This document shows positions 1 to 8,275 of a stretch of DNA of 64,000 bases, in pieces; the first letter of the stretch is position 1, and each line of letters starts with the position of its first letter. Origin of the DNA: Mycobacterium simiae (GTDB taxonomy: Bacteria > Actinomycetota > Actinomycetes > Mycobacteriales > Mycobacteriaceae). The notes beneath the pieces are model-generated. The model ran no database searches. It had not been told where the DNA came from and saw only the letters and a list, made by a program, of their open reading frames with translations. A program made the position numbers and the translations under genes. The DNA is taken from contig NZ_AP022568.1 of assembly GCF_010727605.1 (NCBI RefSeq), positions 3,534,001 through 3,598,000 of the forward strand, read 5' to 3'.

Positions 1-719
1 GCGGCCAGCGCTTCGGTGCTGGTATCGCGGATGAACTCGTCGTGTTCTGCCAGCCGGGTAGGTGTCCTCTTATCGCCCGGAATAGGTACGGGCATGATCT
101 CTTTGGCGAGTCGACCTCGATCTCGTGCGTTCTTGGCCCGTTGCTGGGATCGCAGTGCGAAGGCGTCGATCTCCTCGCGCGTCAGTGAGTACCGGTCGGC
201 CACGTTTTGCGCGGTCTCGATCATGCTCAGGTAGGCATTGCGGGCTACCAGTACCGGGTTGGGTGGGCCTCCGGCGCCGCTCCACATGGTGTCGAGCATG
301 AGAATCGGCCCTCGGGGGCTGAACGCGGCGTCACCCTTTGGCAGTGCCCAGCCCGATCGAGACATCGACTCGACCCCGCAGGCGATGCCCAGGCCGAGAT
401 CGCCGGCCTTGATCGCGTGACTGATGCTCACCGCCGCGCTCAATGACGATCCACAAAATCGGTTCACGGTGACACCGGCTGCGGTGTCGGGAAATCCGGC
501 GGCCAACGCTGCCCATCGGGCGATGTCGCCCATGCCCTCGTGCGCAGGGTTCACGCAGCCGGCGACGATATCTTCTACGGCGTCGAGGGGCACACCCAGC
601 CGATCGCAGGCGCCCTTCATCGTCATTCCCAGCAAGTCATCGGTCCGAATACCCGACAGCGTGCCCCCGTAGCGGGTGAACGGGGTTCGTGTGCCTCCCA
701 AAACGTAAGCCTCGGTCAT
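1..719 (-). CDS. Thiolase (acetyl-CoA acetyltransferase family), 3' end outside window
   Basis: The gene runs off the left edge; about 239 N-terminal codons are present from an ATG at 719. The protein begins MTEAYVLGGTRTPF, the usual thiolase N-terminus. It carries VNRFCGSSLSA near residue 90, where the Cys is the acyl-accepting nucleophile of true thiolases. The family performs reversible thiolytic cleavage or condensation of 3-ketoacyl-CoA in the cytoplasm. The C-terminal half with the GHP and CxG motifs is not in the window, so full activity cannot be confirmed. It is unlike the second thiolase-fold gene at 39756, which lacks this Cys. Confidence 0.9.
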   Translation of the reverse strand, partial: MTEAYVLGGTRTPFTRYGGTLSGIRTDDLLGMTMKGACDRLGVPLDAVEDIVAGCVNPAHEGMGDIARWAALAAGFPDTAAGVTVNRFCGSSLSAAVSISHAIKAGDLGLGIACGVESMSRSGWALPKGDAAFSPRGPILMLDTMWSGAGGPPNPVLVARNAYLSMIETAQNVADRYSLTREEIDAFALRSQQRAKNARDRGRLAKEIMPVPIPGDKRTPTRLAEHDEFIRDTSTEALA

Positions 720-761
720 TGCGGCGCTTTGGAATACGTCAGGTCGAAGACTTTGACTGGG

Positions 762-1253
762 CTAAATCGCATCGCATTGCTGCAATCGGATGACGGCCAG
801 CATCATGTGCAACTGTGGCTCCTCTGGGCTGCCGGCATAGCCGCTCAGCCAGCTGGTCAGCTTTGACAGTGTGGCTTGCGGCAGCGCAATCCGGTTGGAC
901 AGGATCGCGGCGAAGATGTGTTTGATCGCGAGAAGGCTTTCTTCGCAACCGAGTTCGACGAAGACAACGGTACGTTCGTAGCCGGTCAGATACGATTTCA
1001 CCGCTTCGACCAGTGACCACGCCATGTCTTTGTCGGAAATTGTCGACCGGTCGTGGCGGTGGCGCGATGGCGAGATCGAAGCGCGACTCGCGAAGGTTAG
1101 TGCCATCGCCGGCAGCGAACGCCGCACGGCCCGGTCGATGGCTGCAGTGCCGTTCCCGCCGACGGCATCGTTCCGGGACGGGGGCCGCACGGCGGTAGTG
1201 CCACCGCCACCCGCTATCTGGTCGCTAACCCTGTAGGCATGTCCTGGTTCCAT
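762..1253 (-). CDS. Conserved hypothetical protein downstream of the 42-bp element
   Basis: Unknown function; about 163 aa from ATG 1253. The C-terminal 87 residues (from an internal ATG at 1025) look like an ordinary small soluble helical protein, while residues 1-76 are rich in Ala, Arg and Gly. I prefer 1253 because AAGGAA lies 7 nt before it. From 1253 the copy of the 42-bp element at 1395-1436 also sits 174 bp upstream, almost the same distance as for the DUF417 and SDR genes. The internal ATG at 1025 has no clear ribosome-binding site. No catalytic motif, signal peptide or membrane segment is seen. The gene follows the thiolase by 42 bp on the same strand. Confidence 0.55.
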   Translation of the reverse strand: MEPGHAYRVSDQIAGGGGTTAVRPPSRNDAVGGNGTAAIDRAVRRSLPAMALTFASRASISPSRHRHDRSTISDKDMAWSLVEAVKSYLTGYERTVVFVELGCEESLLAIKHIFAAILSNRIALPQATLSKLTSWLSGYAGSPEEPQLHMMLAVIRLQQCDAI

Positions 1254-1394
1254 CCCGGTTCCTTGCCGTGCTGGGCCATGGTCTCATGGCTGTCATCTTG
1301 ATCGGTTCAACTCGTAGCGCGGAATGGGACTACGTACTGTCACATGCTCCGGAGTCCACCGATATCTGCTCGTCCAGTGAGGCTGCGCCTGCAT

Positions 1395-1436
1395 GGGGTG
1401 AATTGTCGCCACCCTGGACGTCTTTTCGCCCGGGTG
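1395..1436 (-). promoter_or_regulatory. 42-bp composite element, copy A
   Basis: Read on the minus strand it starts CACCCGGGCG (the palindrome has one change from CACCCGGGTG), has a spacer, then GGGTGGCGAC and TCACCCC at the end. It faces the hypothetical gene starting at 1253, 174 bp away. It is the most diverged of the five copies (see 2203, 11551, 12423 and 20844). Confidence 0.7.
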
Positions 1437-1531
1437 ATTCACGCGACTACTGCTGGGGCGCGACGATTCGTGACCGAACAAGATGTAGTTGCACCCGATC
1501 ACCGATCGGATGCCGCGCGGTCACCGGGGAT

Positions 1532-2062
1532 TCAGTCGGTGCTCTCGCGAAATATCGCGCGCAGCGTCGCCTGTCTGCGGGCTGCGTCAATCGCGTCCAC
1601 CAGCAGCCACAACGCCAGACCGAGGAGCGCGATGTCCTTCATCAAGAACTCCCCATCGGCGGACAAAACAGGAAAGCCGCCAGCCGACGCCTCACCGGTG
1701 CCCGGTGTCGTGATCATGAAGCTCAGCGTGGTGAGGAAGAATAGTGAGGCGAACACCCCGCCCACCACCGACGCCTTTGGCAACCATGGCTTGGCGGCTA
1801 GTAGTGCCGCGGTGACCAATTCTACCGTTCCGTTCAATCGACCAAAGGCGTCGATGGACATGGTGCTGTAGACCCAACCCAGGAAGGGGCTGTTAGCCAC
1901 CCAATGTGAAATGCCTTGTGATTCATAGTGAGTGAATTTCATGGCGCCGAACCAAACCAGGACTATCACCAAACCATACCTTGCGACCAAAGGCGCGACG
2001 TTGGTTGTCAAAGACTTTTCCGGACTATCAATCATCGTCGCCGTCGCCTCATTGTGTGACAT
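1532..2062 (-). CDS. DUF417 (YkgB/RclC-like) inner-membrane protein
   Basis: A 176-aa membrane protein with about four hydrophobic segments (starting RYGLVIVLVWFGAMKF and followed by ELVTAALLAA, ASLFFLTTLSFMI and LLGLALWLLV). The pattern matches DUF417, which includes E. coli RclC/YkgB of the reactive chlorine response. Start chosen at ATG 2062, preceded by GGAG 7 nt upstream; a longer reading to 2104 and a shorter one to 2035 are possible. Copy B of the 42-bp element lies 173 bp upstream. Its link to a flavin disulfide reductase (14798) under the same element recalls the RclA/RclC pairing, but the biochemical role of DUF417 is not known. Function in oxidant or electrophile stress is inference. 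Confidence 0.85.
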   Translation of the reverse strand: MSHNEATATMIDSPEKSLTTNVAPLVARYGLVIVLVWFGAMKFTHYESQGISHWVANSPFLGWVYSTMSIDAFGRLNGTVELVTAALLAAKPWLPKASVVGGVFASLFFLTTLSFMITTPGTGEASAGGFPVLSADGEFLMKDIALLGLALWLLVDAIDAARRQATLRAIFRESTD

Positions 2063-2202
2063 GGCGGTCTCCGTTCGGCAGGTGTCGTTTCGGTGCTCGG
2101 CCATCGCCGCACCCGCGCTGCTTGCCTTCTCGGGCAGTTACACCAGGTGTGACCCACGCGGCTGCGGTCGCGGCTCAGCTCACGACCACTATCGCTGTCC
2201 AA

Positions 2203-2244
2203 GGACCCAACTGTCCTCATCCCCGGGTACTATTCACCCGGGTG
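2203..2244 (-). promoter_or_regulatory. 42-bp composite element, copy B
   Basis: On the minus strand it has a perfect palindrome (TTCACCCGGGTGAA at 2233-2246), a spacer, then GGGGATGAGGACA at the second half-site. The last TCACCCC arm is degenerate here. It sits 173 bp before the DUF417 start at 2062. Confidence 0.75.
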
Positions 2245-2331
2245 AACTTGGTCGGTACGGTCACCGGTCAGCATCTGACGGCCTGGCAACGCGATTCGCC
2301 GTCAGCCACCTCTGGTAGTGCAGCAACCGAA

Positions 2332-4608
2332 TTACAGCAGGCCGAGTTCTCGTGCCCGGCTGACCGCCGCGCCGCGGTGTGCAACGCCGAGCTTGCGGTA
2401 GACAGCGCGCTGGTGGGTTTTCACGGTATTGAGTGAAATGTAGAGTCGCGCACCGATTTCACGTCGCGACAACCGGGTGGCGAGCAAGCGCAGCACCTCG
2501 AGCTCCTTGGGCGTCAGTTCCTCACCGACCGCACACCCGTCGTTGCGGGCAGTCACCGCAACGCCCGCGTTCGGCTCGACCGAATCCAGCAGCGTCGATG
2601 CGACGCTGGCATTCGCGCAGGCTCGCACCAGGGTGGCGGCCTCTGCGAGGATGGCTTTGGCTGCCTGATGGTCACCGACGTCCTCGAAGATTTCCGACCT
2701 GACCAATAGCGCTTTGACTACCTCAAGGACTGCTCCGCCTTGGCGCGCCGACCTCACTGCCATTTCTGCGGCTGCCGCTGCTGCCACCGCGTCACCGCGC
2801 ATGCGCAGTAGTGTGGCTGTGGCAAGCGAAACCATCACGTCCACCAGATGTTCCCCATCCGCCAAATCTTTGGTGCTGCCGGAAGCCCGGCGGATCTGAC
2901 GTTCGGCGTCCGCGATCTGACCGTGCTCAGCCGAGATGAGTGCCAGGCTGCCCAACGCGTACATGCGGCTGCGACGATCGCCCACCTTCTCGGCGAGCGT
3001 TACGGTCCGCCGGAAGGCAGCCTGAGCCTCATCGATAGAACCCGAAAAGTACAGAGTGGAACCGTAAATGCAGTAGGCGCTTGATCTGCCCAGCGGGGCC
3101 TCGCCGAGATCGAGGGTGATCGCCCGACGTGCCGTCTCCAAGGCCTGGGCGAGTTCGGCCGTCTTGAACGAGTGAATCGCGCGCAAGACGACGGTCTGCG
3201 CGCTGGCGGCGTCATCGCCTGCGGTGTCACCGGCGGAGCCGGCCTCGACGGCCTCGATCCACTCCGCAGCGTCATCGAGTTGGCCAACGCTCAGCGCGAG
3301 CCACGCACGCGCCATGCTCAGCCTCGGATCCTGCAAAACCGTCTCCTCGGGAAGCAAATCGAGCAGAGCGGAGATCGTCGATAGCCCGGACCCGTTGAAC
3401 TCGGTAACCCAGTCCGAGGCGATCAGATCTGCGCTGCGGGCGATGTCACCGCCAGCGACCAGGTGACGAACCGCCTCATCGACGAGGCCCTCGGCTTCGA
3501 ACCAGGCTGCGGCTCGCCGGTGCAGATCACCGACGAGATCGGGCTCGGTGCGGCGCAACTCGGTGCGCAGCAGCTCTGCGAACAGTTGGTGGTAGCGATA
3601 CCAGTGACGCGACATGTCCAGTGGCGCCACGAACAAGTTTTCGCGCTCCATCTCCTCCAACACCGCCGCCGAACCGCTCGTTTGCAGTATTGCGTCACAC
3701 AACGGGCCGCTGAGCCGTCCCAAAACCGACGTGCGCAACAGGAAGCTGCGCAATTCCGGCGGCTGACCATCGATCACTTCGGCCATCAAATAATCGACGA
3801 TATGGCGGTTATCGCCTGCGAAGGTTCTGATGAACCCTGAAACATCCGCGCGCCCGGCGACCGAGAGCGCGGCGAGGTAAAGCCCGGCGGCCCACCCTTC
3901 GGTTCGCTTGTGCAACAGCTGGATATCTCCCTGGGGCAGTTCCAAGCCGAGAACATCGTTCAGCAGCTGGTCTGCCTCGATTGCTTCGAAACGTAAATCG
4001 TCGGTACGCACTTCGGCAAGCTCGCCGCTGGCCCTCAGTCGCGCTAATGGCAGTAGCGGATCCGATCGGGTCGCTAACACCAAGTGAAAATTCGCGGGAA
4101 TCCGGCTGATGAAGAAGGCCAGCTGCTCATGAACCGCTTTGCTCACCACTAGGTGGTAGTCATCCAGGATGAGCGCCATCGGGTGGGGGATCGTATCGAG
4201 ATCATTGAGCAGCGTGGGCAGAACGACCTGCGCCGGGTCGGCGCCCATCGCGAGGAGTTCAACCGCGCGAATCCCGACCTTGGGACTGATCTTCTGCAGC
4301 GCGGCGACCGCATACATCCAAAACCATACCGGGTCGTTGTCGGAGGCATCGAGCGTCAGCCAACCGAACCGCTCGTCGTCGCCCGCATCTAAGGCCCACT
4401 GCGCCAACAATGTCGTCTTGCCCCAGCCCGCCGGTGCACTGAGCAATGTGACTTTACGTCGGCGCCCGGCCGACAGCACGTCGAGCAGGGCGGCGCGGCG
4501 AACGAGCTGTGAGCCAATGGCAGGGACGTGCAGCTTGGTAGCGAGTAGAACTGCTCGGGCGGCAGACTCTCGAATTCCGTTGTCGCCGTGTCTATCTGAG
4601 TCGGTCAT
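2332..4608 (-). CDS. MalT-like LuxR-family transcriptional regulator (STAND ATPase)
   Basis: Large signal-sensing activator. From ATG 4608 it is 758 aa: a P-loop at residues 58-66 (APAGWGKTT), a Walker B at about 146-152 (LILDDYH), a long TPR-like helical middle, and a C-terminal LuxR helix-turn-helix in the last ~65 residues (LTPKELEVLRLLA, then SLNTVKTHQRAVYRKLG). This is the MalT layout, where ATP and an inducer drive multimerisation and DNA binding. The frame stays open upstream to ATG 4971, which would add 121 Pro/Ser/Arg-rich residues of no recognisable domain. I chose 4608 because the P-loop then falls at the position usual in MalT and GGAG precedes it. Four 18-bp repeats lie upstream. 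The ligand is unknown. Confidence 0.9.
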   Translation of the reverse strand: MTDSDRHGDNGIRESAARAVLLATKLHVPAIGSQLVRRAALLDVLSAGRRRKVTLLSAPAGWGKTTLLAQWALDAGDDERFGWLTLDASDNDPVWFWMYAVAALQKISPKVGIRAVELLAMGADPAQVVLPTLLNDLDTIPHPMALILDDYHLVVSKAVHEQLAFFISRIPANFHLVLATRSDPLLPLARLRASGELAEVRTDDLRFEAIEADQLLNDVLGLELPQGDIQLLHKRTEGWAAGLYLAALSVAGRADVSGFIRTFAGDNRHIVDYLMAEVIDGQPPELRSFLLRTSVLGRLSGPLCDAILQTSGSAAVLEEMERENLFVAPLDMSRHWYRYHQLFAELLRTELRRTEPDLVGDLHRRAAAWFEAEGLVDEAVRHLVAGGDIARSADLIASDWVTEFNGSGLSTISALLDLLPEETVLQDPRLSMARAWLALSVGQLDDAAEWIEAVEAGSAGDTAGDDAASAQTVVLRAIHSFKTAELAQALETARRAITLDLGEAPLGRSSAYCIYGSTLYFSGSIDEAQAAFRRTVTLAEKVGDRRSRMYALGSLALISAEHGQIADAERQIRRASGSTKDLADGEHLVDVMVSLATATLLRMRGDAVAAAAAAEMAVRSARQGGAVLEVVKALLVRSEIFEDVGDHQAAKAILAEAATLVRACANASVASTLLDSVEPNAGVAVTARNDGCAVGEELTPKELEVLRLLATRLSRREIGARLYISLNTVKTHQRAVYRKLGVAHRGAAVSRARELGLL

Positions 4609-5030
4609 ATCCGAACTCCGCGAATCCTTCGAATTCAGCGGCCGAGCAGGAACTTTCGATGTTGCCGAATCCTGGGTGGGTGCCGGGTTCTCGGCGGCCC
4701 AGGCTCTTCCTGCAGGGTCGGTCGGGTTGTTTCTCCGCGGCGATCGGCCAGGACGTCCAATTGTCTTGGCGCGATTGGGCATCGGTACGCCCATTGAATC
4801 AGATGGGTCTTGCGCGAGCGCAGCTGGTACCCCTTTACCGTGTCCATCTGGGGTGGAAGACCCACATTCGGCAGATGGTCTAATGGGTTTCTCACCAACC
4901 GCGCCCACGCTCTGCCCGCTCACCGCGTTTCTCCCCTCGTTGCATCGATGTGGTTCGTTCGTGCGAGTCATGACACCGCCGCGGTCAAAGAGCTATCGTC
5001 TCAACGGGAGGTGACACAGCGGCTGAGCGA

Positions 5031-5094
5031 GAAACGTCGTCCGAGCGAGAAACGTCGTCTCAGCCAGAAACGTCGTCTCGACCTGAAACGTCGT
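5031..5094. repeat. Four direct repeats of 18-bp period (GAAACGTCGT core)
   Basis: GAAACGTCGT occurs at 5031-5040, 5049-5058, 5067-5076 and 5085-5094, exactly 18 bp apart. The first three copies continue with a C and share flanking bases (GCGA, GCGA and GCCA before them). The array sits about 60-120 bp upstream of ATG 4971 and 420-490 bp upstream of ATG 4608. An operator array or iteron-like protein-binding array is the simplest reading. It could also be coding on the plus strand (a repeating S-x-K-R-R motif), but that frame shows no other sign of being a gene. Confidence 0.75.
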
Positions 5095-5123
5095 GGGGAC
5101 GCCCAACGGCTGTTGTCGCCGAC

Positions 5124-5210
5124 TCATGGGCGTCGGGAAACCAATACGTATCCGCAGACGCCGAACACCACCGGCATCATCGTCAACATTCCCAAAACTG
5201 TGCTCAACAT
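5124..5210 (-). CDS. Possible 28-aa single-span membrane peptide
   Basis: An ATG at 5210 opens a short frame with one strongly hydrophobic stretch (MLSTVLGMLTMM, then PVVFGVCGYVLV) ending in SRRP and a TGA. A weak purine-rich site (GAGAAG) precedes it. The hydrophobic span followed by positive residues looks designed for a membrane, but length alone gives little support and no family is recognised. The frame is also in phase with the end of the regulator at 5394, so it could be a by-product of old readthrough sequence. Confidence 0.2.
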   Translation of the reverse strand: MLSTVLGMLTMMPVVFGVCGYVLVSRRP

Positions 5211-5393
5211 CGTCTTCTCGATTCCTCTGCTCTGCTGTCCGGCACCGGTGCCGGGTTGACGGGCCACGGGGCCGGCGATCGAGAGTGCGATAACTACGTT
5301 CGCAGCGTGGGCATGGCAGTCACCATCGCCCAGCGGATGATCTTTAGGGACGGCTCGGCGTATGCCTAGCGGACTTGATATTTGACGGACTCG

Positions 5394-8201
5394 TCAGTCT
5401 GGGTTGTGCATGAGTTGCGCCAATTGGGCGCGGGAGGTGATGCCGAGTTTGGTGAAGGCGTTGTGCAGATGTGTTTTCACGGTGTGGGGGGAGAGGTGTA
5501 GTTGCTGTGCGACGTCGCGGTTGGTCGCGCCGTCGGCGATCAGCTGGACAACGGTGAGTTCCGAAGCGGTGAGGCTGTCCCAGCCTTTGGTCGCCCGCGG
5601 CCGTGTCACGATCCGTCGTTCCACGCCCAGTCGGCGCAGCGTGCGCCCGACTCGGCGGGCATCGGCGATCGCCCCGCACTCGATGTAGGTGTCGAATGCC
5701 GCATTGAGTTGGTCAAGTGCCTCAGCGTCGCGCTGTGCGCGGCTCAGCTCACCGCCGGCGTCCTCGGCGGCACTGGCGAAAAGAAGTGGCCGCGAAGACG
5801 AGCGAAGCGACTCCGCGGCCGCTACCAAGGCCTGGGCATCGTGTTCGAGGATTCCGCGGGCATAGCCGGCTACCGCCGCGAACAGCGGCACCGTGGGCCG
5901 ATCACGTTCAAGCACCTCAGTGGCTTGCAGGACACGTGCGCGCAAACCGGCATCACCCGCGGCCGCGGCTACCTGCGCGCCCAAGATCAGCCGGGCTAAC
6001 GCATGAGGGAAAAATGGTGTCGCCAACAGGATGACGTCGCCGAGCCAGCGCATCGCATCATGAATGTCGTCACGCTGCCATGCCGCCCTCGCGAGTACGT
6101 ACGCCGACCCACGACGGATGCCGGCGGAGCCAGTGGAGTGGGCTGCGCGCGCGTCGTTGACCATCTGCTGTAACAAATTTCGGTCATCGGTGTGCGCTGC
6201 CACCTCGGCGAGGATGACCATGCGAAGGACGTCATGCTCGGTTGCCCCCGTCTGCTGCGGCGGAGGAAGCGATTCGGTTGCACCGCGAGCGGCCGACAGC
6301 CGTCCCGCCGCGAGGTCGACAAGCCCACTGAAGACGGCCCACAGCGCCAGGGCCATAGCGTTGCCTTCTTTGCGGGCTTGCTCTATGCCGTCGGTGACCC
6401 GGGCCGTCGCGTCCTCCAACCGGCCGACCACTGCCAGCAGGTTCGCGTTGTACATTCCGGCGTAGGCATGCGCCAACGCGGTTTCATTGGTGTGTGCGAG
6501 TGGGGCAAGCTCTTCGAAACGGTGTAGCGCGCGGGCGGTGTACCCCTCACCGGCGTCGAGCAACGCGTGGGTGACGCCGGCCATGATCTTGGCCTCGAGA
6601 TCGCCGGTGACTACCGCGGCCGCGGCGGCCTCGTCGGCGGCCGCGCGCCGTTGCCCGCCTTCGTCGAACACCAGGTTGTACGCCAGCCACGCCAGGTGCC
6701 GCGACCGGGTGACTTCGCTGATGCCACTCAATTCGAGCGCCCGCCGATTTTCCGCCACGCGCCGCTGATCGGTGTGCTTGGTGTGCACCGGGAGCCGCAG
6801 TCGGATCTCGGCCTCTACTTCAGGCGACGCCGCCTCCGCCAGCGCCACGTCGGCCAAAACTTCGGCCTCGCCGTAGCGGCTGGCCCGGTTCAGCCACCCG
6901 ACCGTTTCCGCGACCAGTAAGCCGTGCTCGGCGTCGTCGGCGGGCAATAGCTGCAACGCGCGCTTGCTCAAGTCCGCGGCCGCGCTGGCATCGCCGCGGC
7001 CCACCGCCTGCGCGGCTTCGCGCAGTGCGTCGATCGCTTCCCTATCTCCGGGCTCGGCGCTTCGTGCCAGCTGGGTGGCCACCTCGGCAGGGGCCGCGCC
7101 CATGCCCAGCATCACCGACGCCGACTGTCGCTCCATCGCCCGCCGCAGCGACTGCGGCAACGACTGCCGGGTCGCCTCACGCAGTAGGTCATGCCGAAAC
7201 CGAAGCTGCTCACCGTCTTCGATGAAAAGATCCGCTCGTACCGCATCTTCGAGTGCCGACAGCAACGATGTCGGCGAGCGCTCCAGCATCGCCGCCAATA
7301 GCCCGGCCGAGAACCGGTCCGGCAGCACTGCCGCCACCCGTACGACCTCCGATGCCGCATCGGAGAGCAGGTCGAGCCGTTGCTGCATGGTTGCGCCCAG
7401 ACGTCGTGGCAGCCCCTCTCCGGTGACGATCGCACGGCCGCCGGACAGATTGAGTCGGCCCTCCTCACCGAGTCCGCCGACGAGTTCGCTGACCAGAAAG
7501 GGATTCCCGTGCGCTTTAGCGGCCAGATTCAGCAGCGACACATCGGCTTTCGCCCGCACCGCGTCTTGCACCATGTCGGCGACGGCGTCCGGTGCCATGG
7601 CCGTCAATCGCACGAATGTGGCGTTCGCGCGCTGCAGCACCGACAACGTCTCGTGCACCGCGGGCCCGCCAGCACCGGTCCGCGCGGTCAACACCCACAG
7701 CACCGCCACATCCGGGCGGCCTGCGGTGAGTGACCGCAGCGCCAACGCGGTGCCGTTGTCGGCCCAGTGGATGTCCTCCAGCACAATCGCCAGTGGGGTT
7801 TCCGCGGCCGCCGCATGGATCGCCTCGTGCAGGTCGTGCACCACCCAGTAGGTCAGATCCGCCGAGCCGCCCAACCGGCGCAGCGCTTCGGCGTCGCCGA
7901 CCGGAGGATCGGCGTGCAGGGTCGCCATGAACAGCGAGAAGAAGGGCACTGTTTGCTGATACTCGAAGGCCTCCCCGAACAGGGTGCGTACCCCGCACTT
8001 GTCGGCCAGCGCCAACACCTCGGTGAGCAACCGACTTTTGCCGATGCCGGGCGGGCCCTCGATCACCAGCACGCCCCCGCGCCCCTGAGCCGCCGCGGCA
8101 ACCGATGCGCTGATCACGTTCAGCTCGGCTGCCCGCCCTCGAATCGGCGGAGTGATCAGACGCTCGCCGCCCACATCAAATAGGCCTGTTGGAGGCCGCA
8201 T
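5394..8201 (-). CDS. LuxR-family regulator with AAA/STAND ATPase (LAL type), paralogue 1
   Basis: A 935-aa large ATP-binding regulator. Walker A lies at residues 48-56 (EGPPGIGKS), Walker B at about 138-148 (IVLEDIHWAD), then a long helical repeat region. A LuxR HTH occupies the last 60 residues (TASELTVVQLIADG, then LSPHTVKTHLHNAF). The family binds ATP and an unknown effector through the middle region and activates nearby genes. It is a tandem paralogue of the next gene at 8276, clearly alike over the whole length. One stretch of 129 bp covering the HTH coding region is identical. The start ATG 8201 is the only good one near the ATPase domain. It is a candidate to act on the CACCCGGGTG elements (inference). 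Confidence 0.92.
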   Translation of the reverse strand: MRPPTGLFDVGGERLITPPIRGRAAELNVISASVAAAAQGRGGVLVIEGPPGIGKSRLLTEVLALADKCGVRTLFGEAFEYQQTVPFFSLFMATLHADPPVGDAEALRRLGGSADLTYWVVHDLHEAIHAAAAETPLAIVLEDIHWADNGTALALRSLTAGRPDVAVLWVLTARTGAGGPAVHETLSVLQRANATFVRLTAMAPDAVADMVQDAVRAKADVSLLNLAAKAHGNPFLVSELVGGLGEEGRLNLSGGRAIVTGEGLPRRLGATMQQRLDLLSDAASEVVRVAAVLPDRFSAGLLAAMLERSPTSLLSALEDAVRADLFIEDGEQLRFRHDLLREATRQSLPQSLRRAMERQSASVMLGMGAAPAEVATQLARSAEPGDREAIDALREAAQAVGRGDASAAADLSKRALQLLPADDAEHGLLVAETVGWLNRASRYGEAEVLADVALAEAASPEVEAEIRLRLPVHTKHTDQRRVAENRRALELSGISEVTRSRHLAWLAYNLVFDEGGQRRAAADEAAAAAVVTGDLEAKIMAGVTHALLDAGEGYTARALHRFEELAPLAHTNETALAHAYAGMYNANLLAVVGRLEDATARVTDGIEQARKEGNAMALALWAVFSGLVDLAAGRLSAARGATESLPPPQQTGATEHDVLRMVILAEVAAHTDDRNLLQQMVNDARAAHSTGSAGIRRGSAYVLARAAWQRDDIHDAMRWLGDVILLATPFFPHALARLILGAQVAAAAGDAGLRARVLQATEVLERDRPTVPLFAAVAGYARGILEHDAQALVAAAESLRSSSRPLLFASAAEDAGGELSRAQRDAEALDQLNAAFDTYIECGAIADARRVGRTLRRLGVERRIVTRPRATKGWDSLTASELTVVQLIADGATNRDVAQQLHLSPHTVKTHLHNAFTKLGITSRAQLAQLMHNPD
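5420..5548. repeat. 129-bp identical block, copy 1 (HTH coding region)
   Basis: These bases are identical to 8302-8430 as far as I can read. They encode the recognition helices of the LuxR HTH in both paralogues. Synonymous sites elsewhere in the two genes differ freely, so this suggests gene conversion or strong selection on the DNA-binding domain. Confidence 0.85.
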
Positions 8202-8275
8202 CCGGGTGTCCTGTCTACCGTTTACCGGACATCAGTGCCGCTATTCTAGGGCAGCGCCTCACTCGATTTGCTGCA

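Larger units (their letters stand above)
4609..5393. other. Long leader/intergenic region upstream of the MalT-like regulator
   Basis: About 785 bp between two minus-strand regulators. It holds the possible N-terminal extension of the regulator (to 4971), four 18-bp direct repeats (5031-5094), an 8-bp inverted repeat GACGCCCA/TGGGCGTC (5098-5105 and 5127-5134), and a possible 28-codon membrane peptide (5124-5210). Nothing else is supported. Confidence 0.6.

Noticed and set aside
4608..4971. N-terminal 121-residue extension of the MalT-like regulator as a domain
   Set aside because: Low-complexity Pro/Ser/Arg sequence without fold signs; a good start exists at 4608.
5031..5094. The 18-bp repeats as a CRISPR array
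   Set aside because: The conserved part is about 11 bp and the spacers about 7 bp, far too short, and no cas gene is present.
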